From positions 1-7,016 of the forward strand of contig VFKK01000030.1 of the NCBI GenBank assembly GCA_009885605.1: a stretch of 7,016 nucleotides of DNA, written 5' to 3'. The notes beneath the pieces were generated by a model, which was not told the DNA's origin, did not search any database, and saw nothing but the letters and a program-made list of their open reading frames with translations. This DNA is from Cyclobacteriaceae bacterium (GTDB lineage: Bacteria; Bacteroidota; Bacteroidia; Cytophagales; Cyclobacteriaceae). Of the stretch, positions 1 to 5,725 are shown piece after piece. The position numbers were made by a program, and so were the translations under genes. Each line of letters opens with the position of its first letter. The first letter of the stretch is position 1.

Positions 1-1065
1 ACTTCCTTTTCGAATCACATCCGGAGAGAAATAGGCAGATTCAAGGAAGATCGTTTTGGTAGAATCACTCACTCCTGAGCCTTTCCCTCCGAAAATCCCT
101 CCAATGCAAAGTCCGCCATTTGGATCGCAAATCATCAATTCTTCACCGGAAAGTTTGCGCTCTTTATCATCCAGGGTGACGAATGGAGTTCCTTTTGGAA
201 GTTTTCCCACGATGATTTTTTCTTCGGAAATACGATCTGCATCAAAAGCGTGAAGCGGCTGACCAAGGTCGTGAAGGATGAAATTGGTGATATCCACCAC
301 GTTATTGATTGGCTCGAGGTCGAGTGATCGAAGAAAATTCTGCAGCCATTGAGGAGAAGCACCAATCTTCAAATCTGTAATGACCACACCGGCATAGCGC
401 GGGCAATCTGCTGAGTCTTGAACCTCCACGGAAATGTGAGGCCCTGAAGTTTCAATAGTCAATTCCTGCTCTGAATCCAGACAAATCTCTCTGCCAACCA
501 GCGCTTTGAGATCACGAGCTACTCCCAAATGAGAAGCCGCATCGGCCCTATTCGGAGTTAATCCGATTTCCAGGACCTGATCCTGAGATACTTCAACATA
601 CTCAGAAGCCGGAGTTCCGTTTGGAAGATCGGTATCCAAAACCATGATTCCTGCATGGCTTTTGCCAAGACCTATTTCGTCTTCAGCACAGATCATCCCT
701 TCGGAAACCTGTCCTCTTATTTTCGCCTTTTTGATTTCGAAGGGCTCACCTTCTGTTGGGAAGAGTTTGGCCCCAACTGTTGCAACAAGTACTTTCTGGC
801 CTTTTGCCACATTGGGCGCTCCGCATACGATTGGCACCACAGCCGATCCGATATCTACCGTTGTCAGGCTGAGTTTGTCAGCATCGGGATGCTTTTCACA
901 TGTCAATATTTCCCCAACCACAATCCCCAGAAGTCCTCCCGGCACGGATTCAAACCCCTCGATTCCCTCTACTTCCAAACCAGATCGGGTCAGGAGCGCT
1001 CCGATTTCCTCGGGGCTTTCTGTCAAAGCAAGGTATTTCTTCAGACGGTTTATTGAAATTTTCAT
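1..1065 (-). CDS. pheT: Phenylalanine--tRNA ligase beta subunit (N-terminal 355 residues, partial)
   Basis: The minus strand is open from an ATG at 1065 to the left edge, giving 355 residues of a protein normally about 800 long; the C-terminal part lies outside the window. It begins MKISINRLKKYL and is the beta chain of the cytoplasmic alpha2-beta2 PheRS, which charges tRNA-Phe. An EMAPII-type tRNA-binding OB fold covers roughly residues 40-150 (GEILTCEKHPDADKL at 51-65, CGAPNV at 81-86, IRGQVSEGMICAEDE at 116-130). The linker LTPNRADAASHLGVARDL (169-186) follows, then the start of the B3/B4 editing domain with NNVVDITNF and GQPLHAFD (254-275). In this enzyme B3/B4 hydrolyses mischarged Tyr-tRNA-Phe. 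The start matches the family N-terminus. No clear Shine-Dalgarno is visible, which is usual in Bacteroidota. A terminator hairpin ends 45 nt upstream, so pheT probably has its own promoter, but I could not identify one. The frame shows no disruption. Confidence 0.97.
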   Translation of the reverse strand, partial: MKISINRLKKYLALTESPEEIGALLTRSGLEVEGIEGFESVPGGLLGIVVGEILTCEKHPDADKLSLTTVDIGSAVVPIVCGAPNVAKGQKVLVATVGAKLFPTEGEPFEIKKAKIRGQVSEGMICAEDEIGLGKSHAGIMVLDTDLPNGTPASEYVEVSQDQVLEIGLTPNRADAASHLGVARDLKALVGREICLDSEQELTIETSGPHISVEVQDSADCPRYAGVVITDLKIGASPQWLQNFLRSLDLEPINNVVDITNFILHDLGQPLHAFDADRISEEKIIVGKLPKGTPFVTLDDKERKLSGEELMICDPNGGLCIGGIFGGKGSGVSDSTKTIFLESAYFSPDVIRKGS

Positions 1066-1110
1066 TGGTTCTTGGAATAAATTGAACCCTGCGGATTCAA
1101 CGGGATAAAC

Positions 1111-1134
1111 AAAAGGGGTTCGAAAACCCCTTTT
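1111..1134 (-). terminator. Hairpin terminator between the DUF1684 gene and pheT
   Basis: A perfect 10-bp inverted repeat (AAAAGGGGTT / AACCCCTTTT) surrounds a 4-nt loop. Read on the minus strand the loop is UUCG, a stable tetraloop, and the 3' arm ends in four U followed by GUUUAUC. It lies 48 nt downstream of the DUF1684 stop codon and 45 nt upstream of the pheT start, so it most likely ends the radC-DUF1684 transcript. The plus-strand reading has a slightly longer T run (five), so it could act on both strands, but no plus-strand gene ends here. Confidence 0.75.
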
Positions 1135-1182
1135 TGATAAGAATAAGTTACAAATTTAAGAGAATTGAACTAGGTCAAAAGG

Positions 1183-1803
1183 CTATTCCTCGTAATTTTT
1201 CTCCCCAGCAGGAATGCCTATTTCCAGCAAATTCTCTTTGGGCGGAATTGGGCACGCAAAGTCCGGATTGTAAGCACAATAAGGATTATAAGCCAGATTA
1301 AAATCGAGAGTAATACTGTTTTTTCCATCCTGACGGGCATTGATGTATCGGCCTCCTCCGTAAGTTTCTCTGGCGCTTGTTCCGTCTGCGAAAGCAAGGA
1401 AGAAATTTCGCTTATCGGGTTCATTCATCGCCTGAAGAAGAAGCAACCGATTGGCGGTGACTCCATCAAATGAGAATTCAACATAGGAATGCTCGATGTA
1501 CTTTTCTTTGGATCCATCGGTCAAAGGAACTTCACGAACCTTTTTGTTTTCCACCGGTATCATCCTTGCTTTGACTTTATAGGTCGGATTGATAGGATAA
1601 AAATTCAACTTTTTGAAAGCCATTTTTTGAGAATCCGTCAGTGGAGATTCAATATTGAATCGAATGAATTTGAATTGACGCTCCCGCTCTGCTTCGATTT
1701 TTTCAATGTAAGCTTCGGGACTTTCGGTGGAAGTGAGTGTGTACGCGACTGCAGCGAGGATTACTGCGGCAATAAACAGGGCTAAAATATTTTTGGGCTT
1801 CAT
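1183..1803 (-). CDS. DUF1684 family protein, N-terminally membrane-anchored or secreted
   Basis: This 206-residue protein belongs to the DUF1684 family, whose biochemical role I do not know. Residues 1-5 are basic (MKPKN) and 6-23 form one hydrophobic stretch, so it is a signal peptide or N-terminal anchor. There is no lipobox cysteine. The body is predicted to lie outside the cytoplasmic membrane. Family marks are the SPLTDSQKMAFKKLNFYPINPTYKVKA region (53-79), and the C-terminal block GGRYINARQ...LDFNLAYNPYCAYNPDFACPIPPKENLLEIGIPAGEK (149-202), with two cysteines at 176 and 184. The length is near that of the bare DUF1684 domain plus anchor. The ATG is 4 nt after the radC stop, implying cotranscription and probably translational coupling with radC. 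A terminator follows. Family assignment is firm; function is not. Confidence 0.88.
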   Translation of the reverse strand: MKPKNILALFIAAVILAAVAYTLTSTESPEAYIEKIEAERERQFKFIRFNIESPLTDSQKMAFKKLNFYPINPTYKVKARMIPVENKKVREVPLTDGSKEKYIEHSYVEFSFDGVTANRLLLLQAMNEPDKRNFFLAFADGTSARETYGGGRYINARQDGKNSITLDFNLAYNPYCAYNPDFACPIPPKENLLEIGIPAGEKNYEE

Positions 1804-1807
1804 CTAA

Positions 1808-2503
1808 TCAAAGTATGCCGTCATCGGCGAAGCTAAAATAGCCAAGATCTGTAAAAATCACATGATCGAGCACCGGCAAATCCAATTCCCTGCCGATTTT
1901 AACCATTCTTTCTGTCAATCGCTTGTCCTGATCTGAAGGCCGGAGATTTCCGCTTGGATGATTGTGCACAATAATGATCGATTGGGCGAGATGCTCTAAT
2001 GCAATTTTAAAGACAATCTTGGAATCCACAACTGTTCCGACAGTGCCGCCCTGACTGATCAATTGCTTTTTGATGACGTGATTGGATCGGTTGAGGAGAA
2101 TCAGATAGAAATGCTCGACTTGCTCATCCAGCAGTTCCGGCTTCATCAAATCATAAATATGCTGGGAACAGGTGATTTTAGGTCGAATGGCCGGTTCTGA
2201 TTCTTTTCTCCTGCGACCGAGTTCCATTGCAGCAATGATGGAAATGGCTTTGGCCTCACCGATTCCTTTGAATTTTTTAAGATCCTGAATTGAAAGTTTG
2301 GCAAGGGATCCCAAATCGTGATTCACAACTGAAAGGATATTCCGGGACAAATCTACCGCACTGACGGAAGGGGTTCCAGATCCAATCAGGATCGCAATAA
2401 GTTCTGCGTCAGAGAGAGATGACTTTCCTCTGAGCAGGAGTTTTTCCCGAGGCCGGTCTTCTTCAGCGAGTTGGGAGATTTTGATGGAGGAATAGTTATC
2501 CAT
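1808..2503 (-). CDS. radC: RadC family JAMM/MPN-domain protein (UPF0758)
   Basis: The 231-residue product is full length for RadC. A helical N-terminal region carries the family motif RPREKLLLRGKSSLSDAELIAILIGSG (17-43), followed by a helix-hairpin-helix around FKGIGEAKA (78-86) that would suit DNA binding. Residues from about 108 form a JAB/MPN domain with a complete JAMM zinc site: glutamate E130 in EQVEHFYL, then HNHPSG with H180 and H182, S190 and D193, in the expected H-x-H-x7-S-x2-D spacing. The sequence therefore predicts a zinc hydrolase fold. The historical DNA-repair role of RadC in E. coli has been withdrawn and the physiological function remains uncertain. The ATG at 2503 gives the usual family N-terminus. 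The gene starts just downstream of the rpsT terminator and ends 4 nt before the DUF1684 gene. I see no convincing promoter in the short gap upstream. Confidence 0.96.
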   Translation of the reverse strand: MDNYSSIKISQLAEEDRPREKLLLRGKSSLSDAELIAILIGSGTPSVSAVDLSRNILSVVNHDLGSLAKLSIQDLKKFKGIGEAKAISIIAAMELGRRRKESEPAIRPKITCSQHIYDLMKPELLDEQVEHFYLILLNRSNHVIKKQLISQGGTVGTVVDSKIVFKIALEHLAQSIIIVHNHPSGNLRPSDQDKRLTERMVKIGRELDLPVLDHVIFTDLGYFSFADDGIL

Positions 2504-2551
2504 AAGTGGTCAATAAAAAAGTATGAACTAAATCTACCCACTTTCCTGAAA

Positions 2552-2578
2552 TAAAAAAACCCTGACGAGCAGGGTTTT
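2552..2578 (-). terminator. Rho-independent terminator of rpsT
   Basis: On the minus strand a 9-bp stem (AAAACCCTG / CAGGGTTTT) with a 5-nt loop CTCGT runs into seven consecutive U residues. It starts 22 nt beyond the rpsT stop codon. The GC-rich core plus long U run makes this the clearest intrinsic terminator in the window. It separates rpsT from radC. Confidence 0.9.
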
Positions 2579-2599
2579 CAATAAGATTTCTAAGAAGGA

Positions 2600-2854
2600 T
2601 TAACCTAAAGCGCTAACGAACTTTGCCAATCTTGATTTCTTGTTATTTGCGTTGTTTTTGTGGATAACATTCTTCTTAGCCAATTTATCCAGCATAGAAG
2701 ATACTTTCTGGTAAAGCTCTGTCGCTTCTACCTTATCAGTAGCAGCTTTCAATCTTTTGATGAAAGTTCTAGTGGTTTTGGCCTGGTATCTGTTTCTCAA
2801 ACGCTTGGATTCGTTGGCACGAATTCTCTTGATAGCTGATTTGTGATTTGCCAT
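2600..2854 (-). CDS. rpsT: 30S ribosomal protein S20 (bS20)
   Basis: An 84-residue, strongly basic protein starting MANHKSAIKRIRANESKRLRNR, the characteristic N-terminus of bS20, which binds 16S rRNA and helps assemble the small subunit. The helical body contains LYQKVSSMLDKLAKKNVIHKNNANNKKSRLAK (47-78), typical of the conserved C-terminal helices. Length is normal for the family. The ATG at 2854 is preceded by an A/T-rich leader without a Shine-Dalgarno sequence. The gene appears monocistronic, with promoter elements upstream and a strong terminator directly after it. It is divergent from the phospholipase-like gene at 3067. Confidence 0.97.
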   Translation of the reverse strand: MANHKSAIKRIRANESKRLRNRYQAKTTRTFIKRLKAATDKVEATELYQKVSSMLDKLAKKNVIHKNNANNKKSRLAKFVSALG

Positions 2855-2905
2855 ATCTAGTTGTTAACTTAATTTCTTTACGTCCCCTATTTCCTAATTG
2901 GAGTG

Positions 2906-2937
2906 CAAAGTTATTGGAAATAATTAATTCTGCCAAA
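2906..2937 (-). promoter_or_regulatory. Bacteroidota-type promoter for rpsT
   Basis: On the minus strand TTTG (2937-2934) is followed after exactly 20 nt by TAACTTTG (2913-2906), a full match to the TAnnTTTG -7 element of Bacteroidota sigma factors with a normal -33/-7 spacing. Transcription would start near 2900, giving an rpsT leader of about 45 nt. The identification rests on consensus and position only. Confidence 0.7.
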
Positions 2938-3011
2938 GGAATTTTCAACATTCCTTAAATGGGGCTTTCAAACTTTCTAAAAATGTCCGCTTGAGCTGCT
3001 TTTTCAGAACG

Positions 3012-3019
3012 CAAAGATA
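3012..3019 (-). promoter_or_regulatory. Possible second, distal -7 element upstream of rpsT
   Basis: The minus strand carries TATCTTTG here, also a full match to TAnnTTTG, about 160 nt before the rpsT start. The matching -33 element is poor: the best nearby sequence is TTTC about 23-24 nt upstream. If used, it would give rpsT a long leader running through the proximal promoter. It may be chance. Confidence 0.3.
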
Positions 3020-3066
3020 TAGATTAATCCATATTTCAGTGTGAAAGATTTTGATTAGTTTAAAGC

Positions 3067-4011
3067 ATGAATACTTTTTTAATTTGGCTCATGCCTTTGA
3101 TTTTTAATCCTGAAAGTGGACAAGCTTGGGGATTTTACGCACATTCCCTGATCAATCGGATGGCAGTTTTCTCACTTCCACCTGAGATGCTCAGTTTTTA
3201 CAAGCCTCAGATCCAATACATTGGCGAGAACGCAGTCAATCCTGACCGAAGAAGATATGCGGTGGAAGGCGAAGCCGAAAAGCATTTCATCGACCTGGAT
3301 CACTACGGAGACAGTGCACTCCAAATCCTACCTTTGTATTGGCCCGAGGCAATTAAAATGTTTCCGGAAGATTCACTCCGGGCAAATGGAATTGGACCCT
3401 GGAGTGCCTATCTGACTTTTTTGAGCCTGACAAAAGCTTTCGAAGAAAAAAATGCATCCGCCATTCTCAGATTGTCTGCAGACCTCGGTCATTACCTCGC
3501 GGATCTAAATGTCCCCCTGCACACGACCAAAAATTATAATGGCCAATTGACCGGGCAGGAAGGAATTCACGGGTTTTGGGAGAGCAGAGTGCCCGAATTA
3601 ATGGCAGCAGATTACAGTTTTTGGATCGGTCAGGCGGAATACATCCCAAAGCCACAGGTCGCACTTTGGGAGACTGTAGCTTTGGCTCATCAGCAAGTGG
3701 ACAGCGTGTTGACTTTCGAAAAGAATCTGACCTTAACTTTTTCTCCCGACCAAAAATTCAGCTTTGAAGAACGGAATGGTTTAACGGTTCGGGTTTATTC
3801 CAGAGATTTTACAGAAGCTTTTGCTCTTGCTCTGGACAACCAAATCGAGCGTCAGATGAAGGCATCCATCCGAATGATCGCAAATTTTTGGTACACAGCC
3901 TGGATAAATGCCGGTCAGCCTGATTTAAGTCTGATTCAAGTGAATGCAGATGAAAAAGAAAAAATTGCTCCAAATCCTAAAATTAAGACTCGGAGCCACG
4001 AAGGGAATTAG
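3067..4011 (+). CDS. Secreted zinc-dependent phospholipase C / S1-P1 nuclease-like hydrolase
   Basis: This 314-residue protein has the trinuclear-zinc fold shared by Bacillus cereus phospholipase C and S1/P1 nucleases, enzymes that cleave phosphodiester bonds. Residues 1-20 look like a short signal peptide (hydrophobic LIWLMPLIF, ending GQA). Cleavage after A20 would expose W21, the residue whose free N-terminus binds zinc in this family. The other ligands are in place: H26 (W-x4-H), D60, H73 in HFIDLD, H142 and D146 in HYLAD, H152 in PLH, H168 and E172 in HGFWE. The W-x4-H spacing resembles P1 nuclease, whereas the final H-x3-E resembles phospholipase C, so substrate cannot be set from sequence. 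The region after about 200 is a helical family tail, and the last 25 residues are polar and probably flexible. It is predicted to act in the periplasm or outside the cell. The gene stands alone on the plus strand, divergent from rpsT. I found no matching promoter upstream. Confidence 0.88.
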   Translation: MNTFLIWLMPLIFNPESGQAWGFYAHSLINRMAVFSLPPEMLSFYKPQIQYIGENAVNPDRRRYAVEGEAEKHFIDLDHYGDSALQILPLYWPEAIKMFPEDSLRANGIGPWSAYLTFLSLTKAFEEKNASAILRLSADLGHYLADLNVPLHTTKNYNGQLTGQEGIHGFWESRVPELMAADYSFWIGQAEYIPKPQVALWETVALAHQQVDSVLTFEKNLTLTFSPDQKFSFEERNGLTVRVYSRDFTEAFALALDNQIERQMKASIRMIANFWYTAWINAGQPDLSLIQVNADEKEKIAPNPKIKTRSHEGN

Positions 4012-4042
4012 GCGGATATACGATGTAAAATTTAGGATTTGG
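3970..4042. repeat. 12-bp inverted repeat at converging gene ends
   Basis: The sequence ccaaatcctaaa at 3970-3981, inside the last codons of the phospholipase-like gene, is repeated as its exact complement tttaggatttgg at 4031-4042, just past the convergent stop codons. The arms are separated by 49 nt. A third copy of the core, ccaaatcc, lies at 4050-4057. Confidence 0.6.
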
Positions 4043-4057
4043 TTTTACGCCAAATCC
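4035..4057. terminator. Hairpin between convergent genes, possible weak terminator
   Basis: A perfect 8-bp stem (ggatttgg / ccaaatcc) with a 7-nt loop sits between the two converging genes. The loop contains the stop codon of the minus-strand aminotransferase (4045-4047). On the minus strand it is followed by TAAATTTTAC, a poor U tract, and on the plus strand by no T run, so an intrinsic terminator function is only tentative. The left arm can pair instead with 3970-3977, giving two exclusive structures. Confidence 0.4.
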
Positions 4058-5367
4058 AAGACTGAAGATTGCAAATAACTCGTAATTGACTTACCAAGTC
4101 TGGTAAATGTATCTTTAAAAACTGCTTCATTTTCCTCCAAAAGGGTAACCCTAAAGCCTCTCAAATCGGAACAGAAGGATGAAATCGGAACGACACAGAT
4201 TCGCTCTGAAGCCAGCAAATAATAGACAAAGCGCTTATCAAGCGGCATATCGGAATCACTCAGCCAGTTGTCAAGCAGCTTTTGCAGTCGCTTGTCTTCG
4301 ATCGGAAGTTTTTGATCCCGATTCAGCAGACTTTCATCAAAGACAATTGTATTATAGAAAGCACCCTGAGTCGGATTGAATTTAATCCCGGGAATATCTC
4401 CCAAAATCTCCCGCATCCAGTCACTTCTCTTGCCTATTTGTTGATTGGCGGCTTCGCGATAAGCTTTGTATTCCGGGTGAGACATGATCTTAGGAATAGC
4501 AAGCTGAGGTAAAATAGTCGAGCAAACCTCAATCATTTTTGCATTTTCAAGAGTCTGGCAGAGCTTTGCAAATTCCACTGAAGCATCACGATTGTAAAAT
4601 TCCATCCAGCCGCAACGAGCTCCAGGCCAAGGAAATTCTTTTGAAATCCCTTTCAGTGAAATCGCAGGACGTGAGCCGATCACTTCGGAAAGTGGAACTG
4701 CCTTGATTCCGTTGTAGGTGATGTTTTGATAAATTTCATCCGAGATCAACAGCAGACTGAATTCCTCAGCAATTTTTACGAAGTCTTCCAAAACTTCTTT
4801 TGGATACACCATTCCGGTGGGATTATCCGGATTGATGATCAGGATTCCGACGATGGAAGGATTGTATTTTACTTTCAGATACAAGTCCTCCATATCCGGC
4901 AACCATTGATTGTCGGGATCTAGTTTGTAAGTGATGGGGGCTGTATTGGCGTGAGCTGCTTCTGCCGAACTGTGCGTGCTGTAAGCAGGAGACGGACCTA
5001 TGATCCGGGCGGTAGGAGTCAGAAATTGATACAACTTTGCAATTGCATCTCCCAAACCGTTGAAGAAGAGAATGTCTTCTTCGGAAATCTGGGTTCCTCC
5101 TTTTTGGTTGTTCAGATTGGCGAGAAACTTCCGGGTTTCAAGTACACCTTTGGAGTCGGCATACCCATAGGTTTTATCTTCTTTTAGCAAATCGGCGACG
5201 ATCGCCTTCATCCAGTCGGGCACATGATTATGCTTTTGGATGGGATCACCGATATTTTCCCAAGTCATAGAATAGCCCAATGCCTCGATTTGTCGGGCTT
5301 TTTTTACGATTCCCCGAATTTCATAATTGAGTTCTTCGGCACCGGGTCTGAGGAGTAATTGTCTCAT
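4045..5367 (-). CDS. Class I/II PLP-dependent aminotransferase
   Basis: A 440-residue fold-type I aminotransferase, probably cytoplasmic, which transfers amino groups between amino acids and 2-oxo acids using pyridoxal phosphate. Visible marks are YGYADSKG (67-74) near the N-terminal substrate region, the cofactor-side GLGDAI (104-109), NPDNPTG with the pyridine-contacting N182, SDEIY with D210 and Y213, the Schiff-base lysine K243 in SLKGISKEFPWPGARCGW (237-254), R251 for the phosphate, and R406 in FRVTLL for the substrate carboxylate. All catalytic residues are intact. It resembles the alanine/aspartate aminotransferase group; the relatively long segment 345-390 before the final strand recalls larger members. 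Substrate cannot be decided, so no symbol is given. It starts at ATG 5367 with MRQLLLRPGAEELNYEIRGIVKKA. It faces the phospholipase-like gene tail to tail and has a hairpin in its leader. Confidence 0.93.
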   Translation of the reverse strand: MRQLLLRPGAEELNYEIRGIVKKARQIEALGYSMTWENIGDPIQKHNHVPDWMKAIVADLLKEDKTYGYADSKGVLETRKFLANLNNQKGGTQISEEDILFFNGLGDAIAKLYQFLTPTARIIGPSPAYSTHSSAEAAHANTAPITYKLDPDNQWLPDMEDLYLKVKYNPSIVGILIINPDNPTGMVYPKEVLEDFVKIAEEFSLLLISDEIYQNITYNGIKAVPLSEVIGSRPAISLKGISKEFPWPGARCGWMEFYNRDASVEFAKLCQTLENAKMIEVCSTILPQLAIPKIMSHPEYKAYREAANQQIGKRSDWMREILGDIPGIKFNPTQGAFYNTIVFDESLLNRDQKLPIEDKRLQKLLDNWLSDSDMPLDKRFVYYLLASERICVVPISSFCSDLRGFRVTLLEENEAVFKDTFTRLGKSITSYLQSSVLDLA

Positions 5368-5383
5368 AGGTCAATAGGCTTTG

Positions 5384-5399
5384 GCGGAAAAAATTCCGC
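5384..5399 (-). promoter_or_regulatory. Small hairpin in the aminotransferase leader
   Basis: A perfect 6-bp inverted repeat gcggaa / ttccgc around four bases lies 17-32 nt before the aminotransferase ATG. Just upstream on the minus strand is TTTCTTTG (5409-5402), one mismatch from TAnnTTTG but without a good -33 partner. The hairpin may affect translation or be an operator; neither is shown. Confidence 0.3.
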
Positions 5400-5452
5400 T
5401 GCAAAGAAAGGAAAAAGTGAACTGATAATTCATGAATTGCCCAAAAACCAAC

Positions 5453-5570
5453 AAGCTCCGCAGTTCCCTCAAGCCTGGAGCTTTTCAATTTTCTGAATTC
5501 AGTTCTCTGAATTATTCCAGGTTTCGATAACCGATAGGTGAAAGTGCCTGGCCTTCGGATCGAACCCCAA
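5453..5570. other. Hairpin-rich intergenic element, possible dispersed repeat or structured RNA
   Basis: The 358-nt gap 5368-5725 lacks a convincing gene, but this part contains four inverted repeats in series. They are aagctcc (5453-5459) with ggagctt (5477-5483); aattcag (5496-5502) with ctgaatt (5507-5513) around a 4-nt loop; ccaggtttc (5517-5525) with gaaa-gtg-cctgg (5540-5551), a 9-bp stem with a 3-nt bulge; and cttcgg (5553-5558) with ccccaag (about 5565-5571), a 6-bp stem with one mismatch around a GTTCGAT loop on the minus strand. If the aminotransferase is transcribed from further upstream, all of this would form its leader. A 39-codon minus-strand frame (5499-5618) crosses it, but I do not regard it as a gene. 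Confidence 0.45.
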
Positions 5571-5617
5571 GTCTCCAATTCCCGTAGCACAAAATTCAAA
5601 ACTTGCTCTCATCTTCA

Positions 5618-5633
5618 TTAATAAGATTATTAA
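5618..5633. repeat. AT-rich palindrome, possible operator
   Basis: The 16-bp sequence ttaataagattattaa is a palindrome with 7-bp arms around a 2-bp centre. It lies 93 nt before the metallophosphoesterase start and about 250 nt before the aminotransferase start on the other strand, between the two divergent genes. A regulator site is possible, but AT-rich palindromes also arise by chance. Confidence 0.25.
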
Positions 5634-5725
5634 AGCAGACAAGGTTTAATAAGGTCTTCTTACTTGTTGAAATATCCTCTGCAAATCATCCCCTGAATTT
5701 CTTCCTTTAAAAACATCTCCAGAAA

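Noticed and set aside
644..1108. Plus-strand open frames of 133-154 codons
   Set aside because: They lie entirely or almost entirely antisense to pheT, whose minus-strand translation matches the family throughout; the plus-strand peptides show no family features.
2769..2951. 60-codon minus-strand ORF overlapping rpsT
   Set aside because: Out of frame with rpsT and covering its promoter and start; the bS20 frame explains the region.
3467..3767. Short ORFs on both strands inside the phospholipase-like gene
   Set aside because: The main frame carries all zinc ligands in order; these are frame shadows.
5553..5571. tRNA-like T-arm (GGTTCGATCC on the minus strand)
   Set aside because: The stem has a mismatch, and no acceptor, D or anticodon arms or CCA end can be placed around it.
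5321..5599. 92-codon minus-strand ORF
   Set aside because: Overlaps the aminotransferase start in another frame and runs through the hairpin-rich intergenic element; its peptide has no coherent protein character.
5499..5618. 39-codon minus-strand ORF (begins MKMRASFEFC)
   Set aside because: Very short, no recognisable domain, promoter or ribosome binding site, and it crosses several hairpins, so noncoding repeat or structured DNA is more likely.
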